DNA from: an uncultured Oceanospirillales bacterium | GTDB taxonomy: Bacteria; Pseudomonadota; Gammaproteobacteria; Pseudomonadales; Endozoicomonadaceae | NCBI GenBank assembly: GCA_947040555.1 | Contig: CAMRBW010000010.1 | Coordinates: 1 to 50,892, forward strand | Length of the DNA: 50,892 bases | Direction: 5' to 3' | Part shown: piece after piece, positions 44,036 through 50,892 of the stretch | Position numbering within the stretch: the first letter of the stretch is position 1 | How the letters are laid out: every line of letters begins with the position of its first letter | Translations under genes and position numbers: made by a program | The notes under the pieces: generated by a model | What the model was told of the DNA's origin: nothing | Database searches by the model: none | Seen by the model: only the letters and a program-made list of their open reading frames with translations

Positions 44036-45039
44036 CTGCATTGATTGAAGTGAAAAATCTTTGTGTGGATTACATCACTCTTAATGGGAGAGTGCGTGCA
44101 GTCAATAATGTCAGCTTTACTATCGAGGAAGGAGAAATTCTCGGGCTGGCAGGGGAATCTGGCTGTGGTAAAAGTACGATTGCCTTTGCATTGATGCGCC
44201 TGCACCGCCCACCGGCATTAATTTCTGGCGGAGAAATTCTTTTCAATGGCGAGAATATTCTTGATTTCGATGAGGAAAGCTTAAGAAAGTTCCGCTGGAA
44301 AGATACGTCAATGGTATTCCAAAGTGCCATGAGCTGCCTCAATCCGGTCAAAACGATTGAGTATCAGTTTTACGACATTTTTAAAGCTCATGGTGCCGTA
44401 GCCAGTCGTCAGGAGTCGATCGTTAAAGCTCGGGAGTTGCTGAATATTGTTGATATTCCCGAAGAACGTTTGTTTGATTATCCTCATCAGTTTTCCGGAG
44501 GAATGCGCCAGCGGGTAGTGATTGCAATGGCCTTGGCTCTGAAACCAAAACTCCTGATTATGGATGAACCAACAACGGCTCTGGATGTGGTCATTCAGCG
44601 AGAGATTCTTCAGAAGGTTTATCAGCTTAAACAGCAGTTTAATTTTGCGGTTCTCTTTATTACACATGATTTGAGTTTGATGGTTGAGTTTTGTGATCGA
44701 ATTGGAATTATGTACTCCGGCCAACTCGTGGAGGTTGCCGAGTCCAAGGCCATACTTACACAGCCACAACATCCTTATACCTTCGGTTTAGGTAATGCTT
44801 TTCCAACACTTACGGGTGAGCTGAAAGCCATGACCGGTATTCCGGGAATGCCCCTTGATTTGAGCAATATACCTTCTGGGTGTCGTTTTGCCGAGCGTTG
44901 CTTTAAGGCTTCGGAACTGTGTCGTCAAACTGAGCCAGCACTCCACTATCAGCCAGAGCGTGGTTGGGCAGCCTGCCACCAGGTGTTACCCGTTACCGCC
45001 CGTACGGGTCAGGACATTCCTACAGAAGATGTCTATTAA
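44032..45039 (+). CDS. ABC transporter ATPase, OppD/DppD type
   Basis: 335-residue ATPase. Walker [11 protein letters not shown]-loop [12 protein letters not shown], signature [20 protein letters not shown], Walker [13 protein letters not shown], switch His in ITHDLSLM. The C-terminal oligopeptide/HPY domain has four cysteines (CRFAERC, C in SELC, AACHQ) that in relatives bind an iron-sulfur cluster. Coupled to the upstream permease and 11 bases from the partner ATPase. Confidence 0.94.
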   Translation: MTALIEVKNLCVDYITLNGRVRAVNNVSFTIEEGEILGLAGESGCGKSTIAFALMRLHRPPALISGGEILFNGENILDFDEESLRKFRWKDTSMVFQSAMSCLNPVKTIEYQFYDIFKAHGAVASRQESIVKARELLNIVDIPEERLFDYPHQFSGGMRQRVVIAMALALKPKLLIMDEPTTALDVVIQREILQKVYQLKQQFNFAVLFITHDLSLMVEFCDRIGIMYSGQLVEVAESKAILTQPQHPYTFGLGNAFPTLTGELKAMTGIPGMPLDLSNIPSGCRFAERCFKASELCRQTEPALHYQPERGWAACHQVLPVTARTGQDIPTEDVY

Positions 45040-45050
45040 AGGAGAACAGA

Positions 45051-46064
45051 ATGCTTACTAAAAAGTTAAATAAGGTCTCCGAAAGACAGGTAACCCTGGA
45101 GGCCAAAGATCTGACCATTGATTTCCCTAAGGCTAAAAAATCACTGTTTAGCCCCAGGGAATATTTACGGGCTCTGAATGGGCTCAACTTTAAAATGTAC
45201 GATCGCCATTGTCTGGCAGTGGTTGGTGAGTCCGGTTGTGGTAAAAGCACCTCGGCCAGAATAGCTACGAAAATCCATCATGCAACATCAGGCTCGATCA
45301 GTTATCGGGGGCGGGATGTTGATACAATTGTAAGTAATCAGGATTTAAGAGATTACCGTCGTGATGTTCAGATGATTTTTCAGGATCCATTTGGTTCCCT
45401 GAATCCACTGCATACCATTCGCTACCATTTGGAGCGTCCGCTAAGAATCTATTTCGATATTACCAGCCGTGCGGAGATGGAAGATCGATTGGCTGCCATA
45501 TTAAACCAGGTTGGTTTGACTCCGGCAAAAGACGTACTCGAAAAATTCCCCCATCAATTGTCTGGTGGTCAGAGGCAGCGGGTCTTTTTGGGGAAAACTC
45601 TGGCAATTGGCGCCCATGTTATTCTGGCTGATGAACCCACTTCCATGCTTGATGTTTCTATTCGGATTGGTGTTCTGAATCTAATGAATCAGATGAAGCA
45701 TGAGATGGGTAAATCGTTTATGTATATTACCCACGATATTGCCACCGCAAGATATATTGCTGAAGAGACCTTGGTGCTGTATTGCGGACATATGGTGGAA
45801 TTCGGCGATACCGAAGAGATCACCCAAAATCCTCAACATCCCTATACTCAACTATTACTTGCTGCGGCTCCCGATCCTAATCGTAGTATCCATGACAAGC
45901 TACCTACCTACCGATCACAGGAAACACCGGTTTGGTCGCCTGAAAAAATGGGTTGCCCCTATGCTACACGTTGCCCACAAGCGCGGGTAGAGTGTTTTGA
46001 ACATTTGCCTGAAGTGAAAGAGATAGCTCCCGACCACTTTATACGTTGTCATCTTTTCAGCTAG
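45051..46064 (+). CDS. ABC transporter ATPase, OppF/DppF type
   Basis: Second ATPase, 337 residues from the ATG at 45051 (MLTKKLNKVSERQVTLEAKD) with GGAG upstream; the frame is open 29 codons earlier. Walker [11 protein letters not shown]-loop MIFQDPFGSLNP, signature LSGGQRQRVFLGKTL, Walker B VILADEPTSMLD, ITHD. C-terminal HPY region with CPYATRCPQARVEC. It completes the transporter: binding protein, two permeases, two ATPases. Confidence 0.94.
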   Translation: MLTKKLNKVSERQVTLEAKDLTIDFPKAKKSLFSPREYLRALNGLNFKMYDRHCLAVVGESGCGKSTSARIATKIHHATSGSISYRGRDVDTIVSNQDLRDYRRDVQMIFQDPFGSLNPLHTIRYHLERPLRIYFDITSRAEMEDRLAAILNQVGLTPAKDVLEKFPHQLSGGQRQRVFLGKTLAIGAHVILADEPTSMLDVSIRIGVLNLMNQMKHEMGKSFMYITHDIATARYIAEETLVLYCGHMVEFGDTEEITQNPQHPYTQLLLAAAPDPNRSIHDKLPTYRSQETPVWSPEKMGCPYATRCPQARVECFEHLPEVKEIAPDHFIRCHLFS

Positions 46065-46133
46065 ATGGGGACGGTGCAAATGCTTGTGATTGCGTGATCG
46101 AGAATCATGTCATAACTGATGACAGATCGATAA

Positions 46134-46164
46134 AGAAGGTCAAATGGTGAACTTTTGACCTTCT
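46134..46164 (+). terminator. Perfect 11-base stem-loop between the ABC operon and the aminopeptidase operon
   Basis: AGAAGGTCAAA (46134-46144), nine-base loop, TTTGACCTTCT (46154-46164). It lies 70 bases after the ATPase stop and lacks a T-run, so it could be an inefficient terminator or an operator for the following operon. Confidence 0.5.
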
Positions 46165-46254
46165 GCAAGTCGTAAGATTAAGACAGGCATAATTTTATGT
46201 CCTGTTCATAAAATGACTATTGGCGTAATGCTTTTTATTTGGGAAAGCCTGGTG

Positions 46255-47787
46255 ATGAGTAATAAAATTTTCTCTTGGAATGATAGTTCAGAGTGGCTGA
46301 ATAACGCCCATTTAATAAGTTGGATATCCCGTACAGAAGCACTGGCAAGCAGCAAAGTACTTCACCGTATAAGTGCTCAACTACAAGAAGTTGGAAATTC
46401 AAACAATACAGATAAAACCATCACCCTTCATTACGGCTTAAATAAAACCTGTCGTAAGCTCAGTTTATTACCTGCCGTTAAAGATAATAAAATATGTAGT
46501 AATGGTGCTGTTGCACAGCTGATCAATGAGCTGAAAGATATTATCCAACCTGGAGAATCCCATTATATCGCCTTTGATATTTCTGATATGGATCTATCCC
46601 AGGCAGGCATTCAACAGGTTATTACCACCCTACTGATCACAATTTACAATCAGAACTATCACTTGGATGAACTAGGCTACAGTAGCCGTACATCATCACA
46701 TGAATTTGATGTCAAACTCATCGCTGATCCGGAATTTTGTGAAATTGCTCATCAGATTAATTGTAAGGCCGTTGCCATAGCGGAAGGCATGTTGCTGGCT
46801 AGAAAGCTCTCGGATACTCCTAGTGATAGATGTACGCCCGAAGCCATTGCACAGCAAATCGAGAGCTATTGTCAGGACTATGCAAATATTGACTGCAAAG
46901 TGTTGGATATGGAAGCCATGCAGGCCATGTCCATGGGGGCGCTGTGTGCAGTAGGCAAAGGTAGTGTTAATCCACCCCGTCTGGTTGAGCTTAATTATCG
47001 AGGAGGTCCATCAGAACAGCGACCTTGGGCATTAGTTGGTAAAGGGGTTACCTTTGATAGTGGTGGTCTTTGGATAAAAAGTGGAGCCGGCATGTCAAGC
47101 ATGAAATATGACATGTGTGGTGCCGCTGTAGTATTCGGTGTAATCGAAACCATTCGCCAACTGGCTCTTCCGATCAATGTGACAGCTGTTCTGGCTTTGG
47201 CTGAAAATATGCCGACTGATCGGGCTATGCGCCCAGGTGATGTGGTACGCACACACAGTGGTTTAACCGTCGAAATCATCAATACAGATGCAGAAGGTCG
47301 TTTAGTTTTGGCTGATGCCATCAGTTATGCCGACAAGCAGTTAAATCCTCTAGGTATTATCAATGTCGCTACTCTGACCGGAGCAGTGGTAAAAACGTTC
47401 GGTTACGATATCAGTGGCATGATGAGTAATAACGATGAATTACAATCGATATTAGAAGAAGCTGCCGGTCAATCCTATGACCGCATCTGGCCCTTGCCTC
47501 TGGATGAAAGTTTTGCTCCTCAGGTAAAAAGCAACATTGCAGATTTGTGTAATACCCCACCGAATGATGCCGCCATTTCCATATCCGCAGGTTATTTTTT
47601 GAGTCAATTCTGCTCAGAACGACCATGGGCGCATCTTGATGTTAGTGGTACAGCGCTGACTCGAAAGCCATTCCTTCAGGCAAGTGGTCGTCCCATTCCG
47701 TTGCTCACGCAATTTCTATGCAATCAGGTTCTGATTCAAGAAAATGAGATGGGCTCTGCCATCAATACGCAGGCATTCGGCGTATGA
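46255..47787 (+). CDS. M17-family leucyl aminopeptidase
   Basis: Dizinc/manganese aminopeptidase of the PepA family that removes N-terminal residues in the cytoplasm. The ATG at 46255 (MSNKIFSWNDSSEWLNN) follows GGGAAAG and gives 510 residues; the frame is open 14 codons earlier without a ribosome site. The catalytic half is unmistakable: LVGKGVTFDSGG (metal Lys and Asp), SMKYDMCGAA, and NTDAEGRLVLADAISYAD with the M17 signature. VATLTGAVVKTFG follows. There is no signal peptide. Its stop overlaps the start of the PTS EIIC gene (ATGA), so it is translationally linked to that operon, which suggests a job on peptides or glycopeptides rather than general housekeeping. Confidence 0.93.
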   Translation: MSNKIFSWNDSSEWLNNAHLISWISRTEALASSKVLHRISAQLQEVGNSNNTDKTITLHYGLNKTCRKLSLLPAVKDNKICSNGAVAQLINELKDIIQPGESHYIAFDISDMDLSQAGIQQVITTLLITIYNQNYHLDELGYSSRTSSHEFDVKLIADPEFCEIAHQINCKAVAIAEGMLLARKLSDTPSDRCTPEAIAQQIESYCQDYANIDCKVLDMEAMQAMSMGALCAVGKGSVNPPRLVELNYRGGPSEQRPWALVGKGVTFDSGGLWIKSGAGMSSMKYDMCGAAVVFGVIETIRQLALPINVTAVLALAENMPTDRAMRPGDVVRTHSGLTVEIINTDAEGRLVLADAISYADKQLNPLGIINVATLTGAVVKTFGYDISGMMSNNDELQSILEEAAGQSYDRIWPLPLDESFAPQVKSNIADLCNTPPNDAAISISAGYFLSQFCSERPWAHLDVSGTALTRKPFLQASGRPIPLLTQFLCNQVLIQENEMGSAINTQAFGV

Positions 47788-49103
47788 ATAAGCATCTGAA
47801 ACTGATTGAAAACAAATTAATGTCAGTTGCCGGACGAATGGCCCAGCAAAGACACCTTGGGGCAATTCGTGATGCCTATATCTCTTTTATGCCCTTTATT
47901 ATTGTGGGTTCAATATTGTTGGTGATTAGCTCGTTCCCGAGTGAAACTTACCAAAATGCGATGACATCGATATTTGGAGGGCAGTGGTCTTATATTATCG
48001 AAATTCCATTCAATGTTATTTTTTCAACCATGTCGCTGTTTATTACCTTTATGGTGGCTTACAAGCTGGCAGGACATTACAATATTGACAAAGTATCTGC
48101 GGGTATTTTGTCACTCGCTGTTTTTTTTGTTCTGACACCCTTTGTAAAAGTAGAGGGCATTGGCACGGTAATTCCTCTGGAGTGGATTGGTACCAAAGGC
48201 CTCTTTGTCGCAATGATTGGTGCCCTGGTCTCAACGGAAATTTTCACCTATCTGATCCGTAAAAATATCATCATTGCCATGCCTGACGGCGTACCTCCAG
48301 CAGTACAAAAATCATTTGCAGCGCTCATCCCTGCCCTTTTGGTATTGAGTCTGGCATTAGCTGTACGCGTTCTTTTTGAGGCGACGCCTTATAAAACCAT
48401 TCATCAGTGCATTTATGAGGTGCTGGCATCGCCCATTCGTCATTTTGGTACCTCTTTTATTGGAGCTTTGCTGACGACTTTCAGTATCACTATTTTGTGG
48501 TCGGTGGGGATTAACTCAGGATCTATGGTCAATAGCATCCTTCGTCCTTTCTGGATGGAAAATCAGATGGACAATATCACAGCTGTTCAGGCTGGATTGA
48601 CGCCGCCCCATGTCATTACCGAACAATTTTTCGATATGATCTGGATGGGCGGTTCCGGTGCAACACTGTCCCTGATTATTGCCATGCTTATTTTTGCCCG
48701 TAGTCAGCATATAAAGAGTGTTTCACGACTGGCGGCAGGTTCTTCCATCTTCAATATAAACGAACCTGTATTATTTGGTTTGCCAGTGATTATGAACCCG
48801 ATAATGCTGATCCCATTCAATCTGGTGCCTCTGGTTCTTGTAACCATTCAATATGTAGCGATGTCATCCGGTCTGATTTCACCGACAACGGGTGTCTATA
48901 TTCCATGGACATTACCACCTGTTATCAGTGGTTTTATTGTTACCGGCGGGCTGTCTGGAGCTATTATCCAGCTCATTAATCTGGTAATCGGGGCAATTAT
49001 TTATCTGCCTTTTCTGCGAATTATTGATAAGCAGTACCGAGCCAGTGAATCGGTCACAGAAAATCAGACCAAAAATAGTGTTCAACAACCAGCTTACAAT
49101 TGA
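47784..49103 (+). CDS. PTS EIIC, lactose/cellobiose/diacetylchitobiose family
   Basis: Membrane channel subunit of a phosphotransferase permease. 439 residues, about ten hydrophobic segments, from IRDAYISFMPFIIVGSILLV to the C-terminal IIQLINLVIGAIIYLPFLRI. Family-specific parts are MPDGVPPAVQKSFAALIPAL, LWSVGINSGSMVNSILRPFW and FNINEPVLFGLPVIMNPIML, the conserved INEP region of CelB/ChbC. No EIIA or EIIB domain is fused and none is in the window; they must come from elsewhere, or the protein carries unphosphorylated substrate. It lies between an aminopeptidase and an aspartylglucosaminidase, pointing to a beta-linked GlcNAc glycoside such as GlcNAc-asparagine. Confidence 0.92.
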   Translation: MNKHLKLIENKLMSVAGRMAQQRHLGAIRDAYISFMPFIIVGSILLVISSFPSETYQNAMTSIFGGQWSYIIEIPFNVIFSTMSLFITFMVAYKLAGHYNIDKVSAGILSLAVFFVLTPFVKVEGIGTVIPLEWIGTKGLFVAMIGALVSTEIFTYLIRKNIIIAMPDGVPPAVQKSFAALIPALLVLSLALAVRVLFEATPYKTIHQCIYEVLASPIRHFGTSFIGALLTTFSITILWSVGINSGSMVNSILRPFWMENQMDNITAVQAGLTPPHVITEQFFDMIWMGGSGATLSLIIAMLIFARSQHIKSVSRLAAGSSIFNINEPVLFGLPVIMNPIMLIPFNLVPLVLVTIQYVAMSSGLISPTTGVYIPWTLPPVISGFIVTGGLSGAIIQLINLVIGAIIYLPFLRIIDKQYRASESVTENQTKNSVQQPAYN

Positions 49104-49112
49104 GAGTAAATA

Positions 49113-50078
49113 ATGATGATGAATTCAACCTGGGGAATTATCGCCACCTGGCGCATGGCTTTCGACGGCATTAATGCAGCAACTACACGACTACAAAGAG
49201 AAGAAAGTGCTGAAACAGCGGTGATTGAAGCAGTAAAAATGGTGGAAGACTATCCATTCTACAAAAGTGTTGGCTATGGTGGTCTGCCCAATGAAGAGGG
49301 TGTTGTCGAGCTGGACGCTGCTTTTATGCACGGCACGACGATGGCTGTTGGTGCAGTGGCCAGCATTCAGGATATTGCTAACCCGATTATGCTGGCTCAG
49401 CGACTCAGTCAGGAACGTTTTAACAGTTTCATGGTTGGTGAGGGAGCAAAAGCGTGGGCTTTGGCAAACGGTTTTGAACAGAAAACCATGCTGACAGAAC
49501 GAGCCCAACAACACTACGAAAAGAAATGCCGTGAAACCATCGATCAAGGTCTATCCCCTTATAGCGGGCATGATACGGTTGGCATCTGCGCAGTGGATTT
49601 GAAAGGCGATATCTGCGTAGGGACTTCTACCAGTGGTCTGTTTATGAAGCGCCCTGGTCGTGTAGGTGATTCACCACTCTCCGGCTCTGGTTTTTATGCT
49701 GACAGCGATGTCGGCGCAGCGACGGCTACTGGATTGGGTGAAGATCTGATGAAGGGGTGTGTGAGCTATGAGATTGTTCGTCGTATGGGAGAGGGTATGT
49801 CGCCTCAACAGGCGGCGGAAAGCACGGTCAATGATCTGGAAGCAAAGCTGATAAAACGTTATGGTCGGGCTGGCGATCTGTCTGTCGTCTGTATCAATAA
49901 ATCGGGTGATTTTGGTGCGGCGACCAATATTGATAATTTCTCCTTCTCCGTGGCGACTGCCAAGCATGAACCGACTATTTACATCTGTCGTCGTGAAGGC
50001 AAACAGACAAAATATGAAGTGGCCAGCCCGGAATGGCTTGATGCTTACCAGGCCCGCATTACCGCCCCGATTGTCTGA
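49113..50078 (+). CDS. N4-(beta-N-acetylglucosaminyl)-L-asparaginase (aspartylglucosaminidase)
   Basis: Ntn-hydrolase that cleaves the amide bond between GlcNAc and asparagine, the core of N-glycoproteins. 321 residues. HDTVG at 153-157 gives the self-cleavage site between D154 and the nucleophile T155. The beta-subunit has GTSTSGLFMKRPGRVGDSPL, GSGFYADSDVGAATATGLGE, the substrate-binding RVGDSP and TGLGED motifs, which separate it from isoaspartyl peptidases. Unlike the lysosomal and flavobacterial enzymes it has no signal peptide and should be cytoplasmic. Three ATGs in a row mark the start. The enzyme family needs free amino and carboxyl groups on Asn, which fits co-expression with an aminopeptidase. 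Ten bases after the EIIC gene. Confidence 0.9.
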   Translation: MMMNSTWGIIATWRMAFDGINAATTRLQREESAETAVIEAVKMVEDYPFYKSVGYGGLPNEEGVVELDAAFMHGTTMAVGAVASIQDIANPIMLAQRLSQERFNSFMVGEGAKAWALANGFEQKTMLTERAQQHYEKKCRETIDQGLSPYSGHDTVGICAVDLKGDICVGTSTSGLFMKRPGRVGDSPLSGSGFYADSDVGAATATGLGEDLMKGCVSYEIVRRMGEGMSPQQAAESTVNDLEAKLIKRYGRAGDLSVVCINKSGDFGAATNIDNFSFSVATAKHEPTIYICRREGKQTKYEVASPEWLDAYQARITAPIV

Positions 50079-50095
50079 ATTTAGTGGCAGCATTT

Positions 50096-50824
50096 ATGAT
50101 TCCTGTAGAAATTTGCGTTAATAGCAAAAACGAATCCTCCGTGTTCCTTGCCGTTGGCAACGCATGGGCGGGAGGTGCCAGCCGGATTGAGCTTTGTGCC
50201 AGCATGGAGCATGACGGTTTAACGCCGCCTGTCGCACATATCGAGCAGGCCAGAGCGGCTTTTTGGGATAGACCCGGATTGTTGGTGATGATTCGCCCGA
50301 TACCCGGTGGATTTGTTTATCAATCCAAAGATATCAAGTTAATGGAAAGTCAGATCATCAGCGCGGCGAAAGCGGGAGCTAATGGTGTGGTCATCGGTGT
50401 TCTTGAGCAAAAAAATGGAGGGGTTCATCAGGAGTATTGCCGACGTTTAGTCGGTTGCGCCAAAGATCATGATCTCTCGGTGACCTTTCATCGAGCTTTT
50501 GATGCGACGCCGGACTGGCGACGGACTCTGGATACTGTCATTGCGTTGGGTATTGATCGGGTCTTATCGAGCGGCACGCCATGGGGAACAGCCACTACTG
50601 CGCTCGATGGTGTTAACCGCCTGGCAGAAATGATTCAATTTGCTGACGGTAATATTGAGCTTGTGGTGGGCGGAGGTGTAAATCATGGCAATGTACCCGT
50701 TATTGTCGATGCACTCAGAGATCTGAATGGTTGCTTTTCTCTCCATGCCTACAGTGCCGTTCTGGAAAATGATGATGTTTCCAGAGATAAGGTATCCAGT
50801 TTGTGTAGTTTAGTTGGGTCGTAA
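50096..50824 (+). CDS. cutC: CutC family protein
   Basis: TIM-barrel protein of 242 residues from the ATG at 50096 (MIPVEICVNSKNESSVFLAV); a GTG four codons earlier is possible. Family motifs: GASRIELCASMEHDGLTPP, VMIRPIPGGFVY, VTFHRAFDATPDW, RVLSSGTP and VVGGGVNHGNV. Long named a copper homeostasis protein, but the copper role of the family is poorly supported. Here it is the last gene of an operon with an aminopeptidase, a PTS EIIC and aspartylglucosaminidase, 17 bases after the latter, which hints at a part in glycosyl-asparagine or amino-sugar metabolism. That part is inference. Confidence 0.9.
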   Translation: MIPVEICVNSKNESSVFLAVGNAWAGGASRIELCASMEHDGLTPPVAHIEQARAAFWDRPGLLVMIRPIPGGFVYQSKDIKLMESQIISAAKAGANGVVIGVLEQKNGGVHQEYCRRLVGCAKDHDLSVTFHRAFDATPDWRRTLDTVIALGIDRVLSSGTPWGTATTALDGVNRLAEMIQFADGNIELVVGGGVNHGNVPVIVDALRDLNGCFSLHAYSAVLENDDVSRDKVSSLCSLVGS

Positions 50825-50841
50825 AGTGTCTCAATGGTAGA

Positions 50842-50864
50842 AGGCTCTGCTCGTGCAGGGCTCT
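50842..50864 (+). terminator. Possible terminator after cutC
   Basis: GGCTCTGC, TCGT, GCAGGGCT forms an eight-base stem with wobble pairs, followed by CTTCTT. It begins 19 bases past the cutC stop. Confidence 0.45.
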
Positions 50865-50892
50865 TCTTGCCAGAGCTCTTCACACCAGAGCT
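50856..50892. repeat. 15-base tandem repeat running off the window end
   Basis: CAGGGCTCTTCTTGC (50856), CAGAGCTCTTCACAC (50871) and CAGAGCT (50886, cut by the window edge). The true length is not visible. Confidence 0.55.

Noticed and set aside
49113..50078. Isoaspartyl peptidase / type 2 asparaginase
   Set aside because: RVGDSPLSGSGFYAD and TGLGED follow the aspartylglucosaminidase pattern more closely; asparaginase activity is kept only as a minor alternative.

Overview
The window looks like chromosomal DNA of a host-associated, probably marine gammaproteobacterium. The block purH-fis-dusB-(DUF3426)-prmA-accC-accB-aroQ-dsbD is typical of gammaproteobacteria. It is followed by a Yersinia (Ysc)-type type III secretion cluster and by a large amino-sugar/beta-glycoside region. 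That mixture would fit an Endozoicomonas-like lineage, but this assignment is inference from gene content only.

Layout. (1) 1-11817: housekeeping genes, all on the minus strand: purH, fis, dusB, a zinc-ribbon membrane protein, prmA, accC, accB, aroQ, dsbD and ppa. One orphan plus-strand gene (5122-6606) is inserted between prmA and accC. (2) 11818-12673: a CBS-domain gene bracketed by two inverted copies of a dispersed palindromic repeat; a third copy lies at the 3' end of the orphan gene. (3) 12674-27851: type III secretion. A Ser-rich 553-codon gene is followed by an lcrV-lcrH-yopB-yopD-like set, then yopN-tyeA-chaperone, sctI-J-K-L, a divergently oriented secretin sctC carrying a LysM domain, then yscX-yscY-sctV. 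The ATPase, C-ring, export gate SctRSTU, needle and ruler genes are not here and must lie elsewhere if the system works.

(4) 27915-34620: a GNAT acetyltransferase, then GlcNAc catabolism: nagK facing the nagBAC operon, and nagE divergent from nagB across a region with ROK-type operator candidates. (5) 34626-46064: an OprD/chitoporin-like porin, a GH1 phospho-beta-glucosidase-like enzyme, an AraC regulator, a ROK kinase resembling beta-glucoside kinase, and a complete Opp/Dpp-family ABC importer of the type used for chitobiose or cellobiose. (6) 46255-50824: a tight operon of an M17 aminopeptidase, a lactose/cellobiose/chitobiose-family PTS EIIC, an aspartylglucosaminidase and CutC.

Together regions 4-6 read as outer-membrane entry (porin), inner-membrane uptake (ABC, NagE, EIIC), release or phosphorylation of the sugar (GH1, ROK kinases, aspartylglucosaminidase) and funnelling through NagA/NagB to fructose-6-phosphate. 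The most interesting hypothesis is that region 6 catabolises GlcNAc-asparagine, the core of host N-glycoproteins. That would suit an animal symbiont or pathogen that also carries a type III secretion system.
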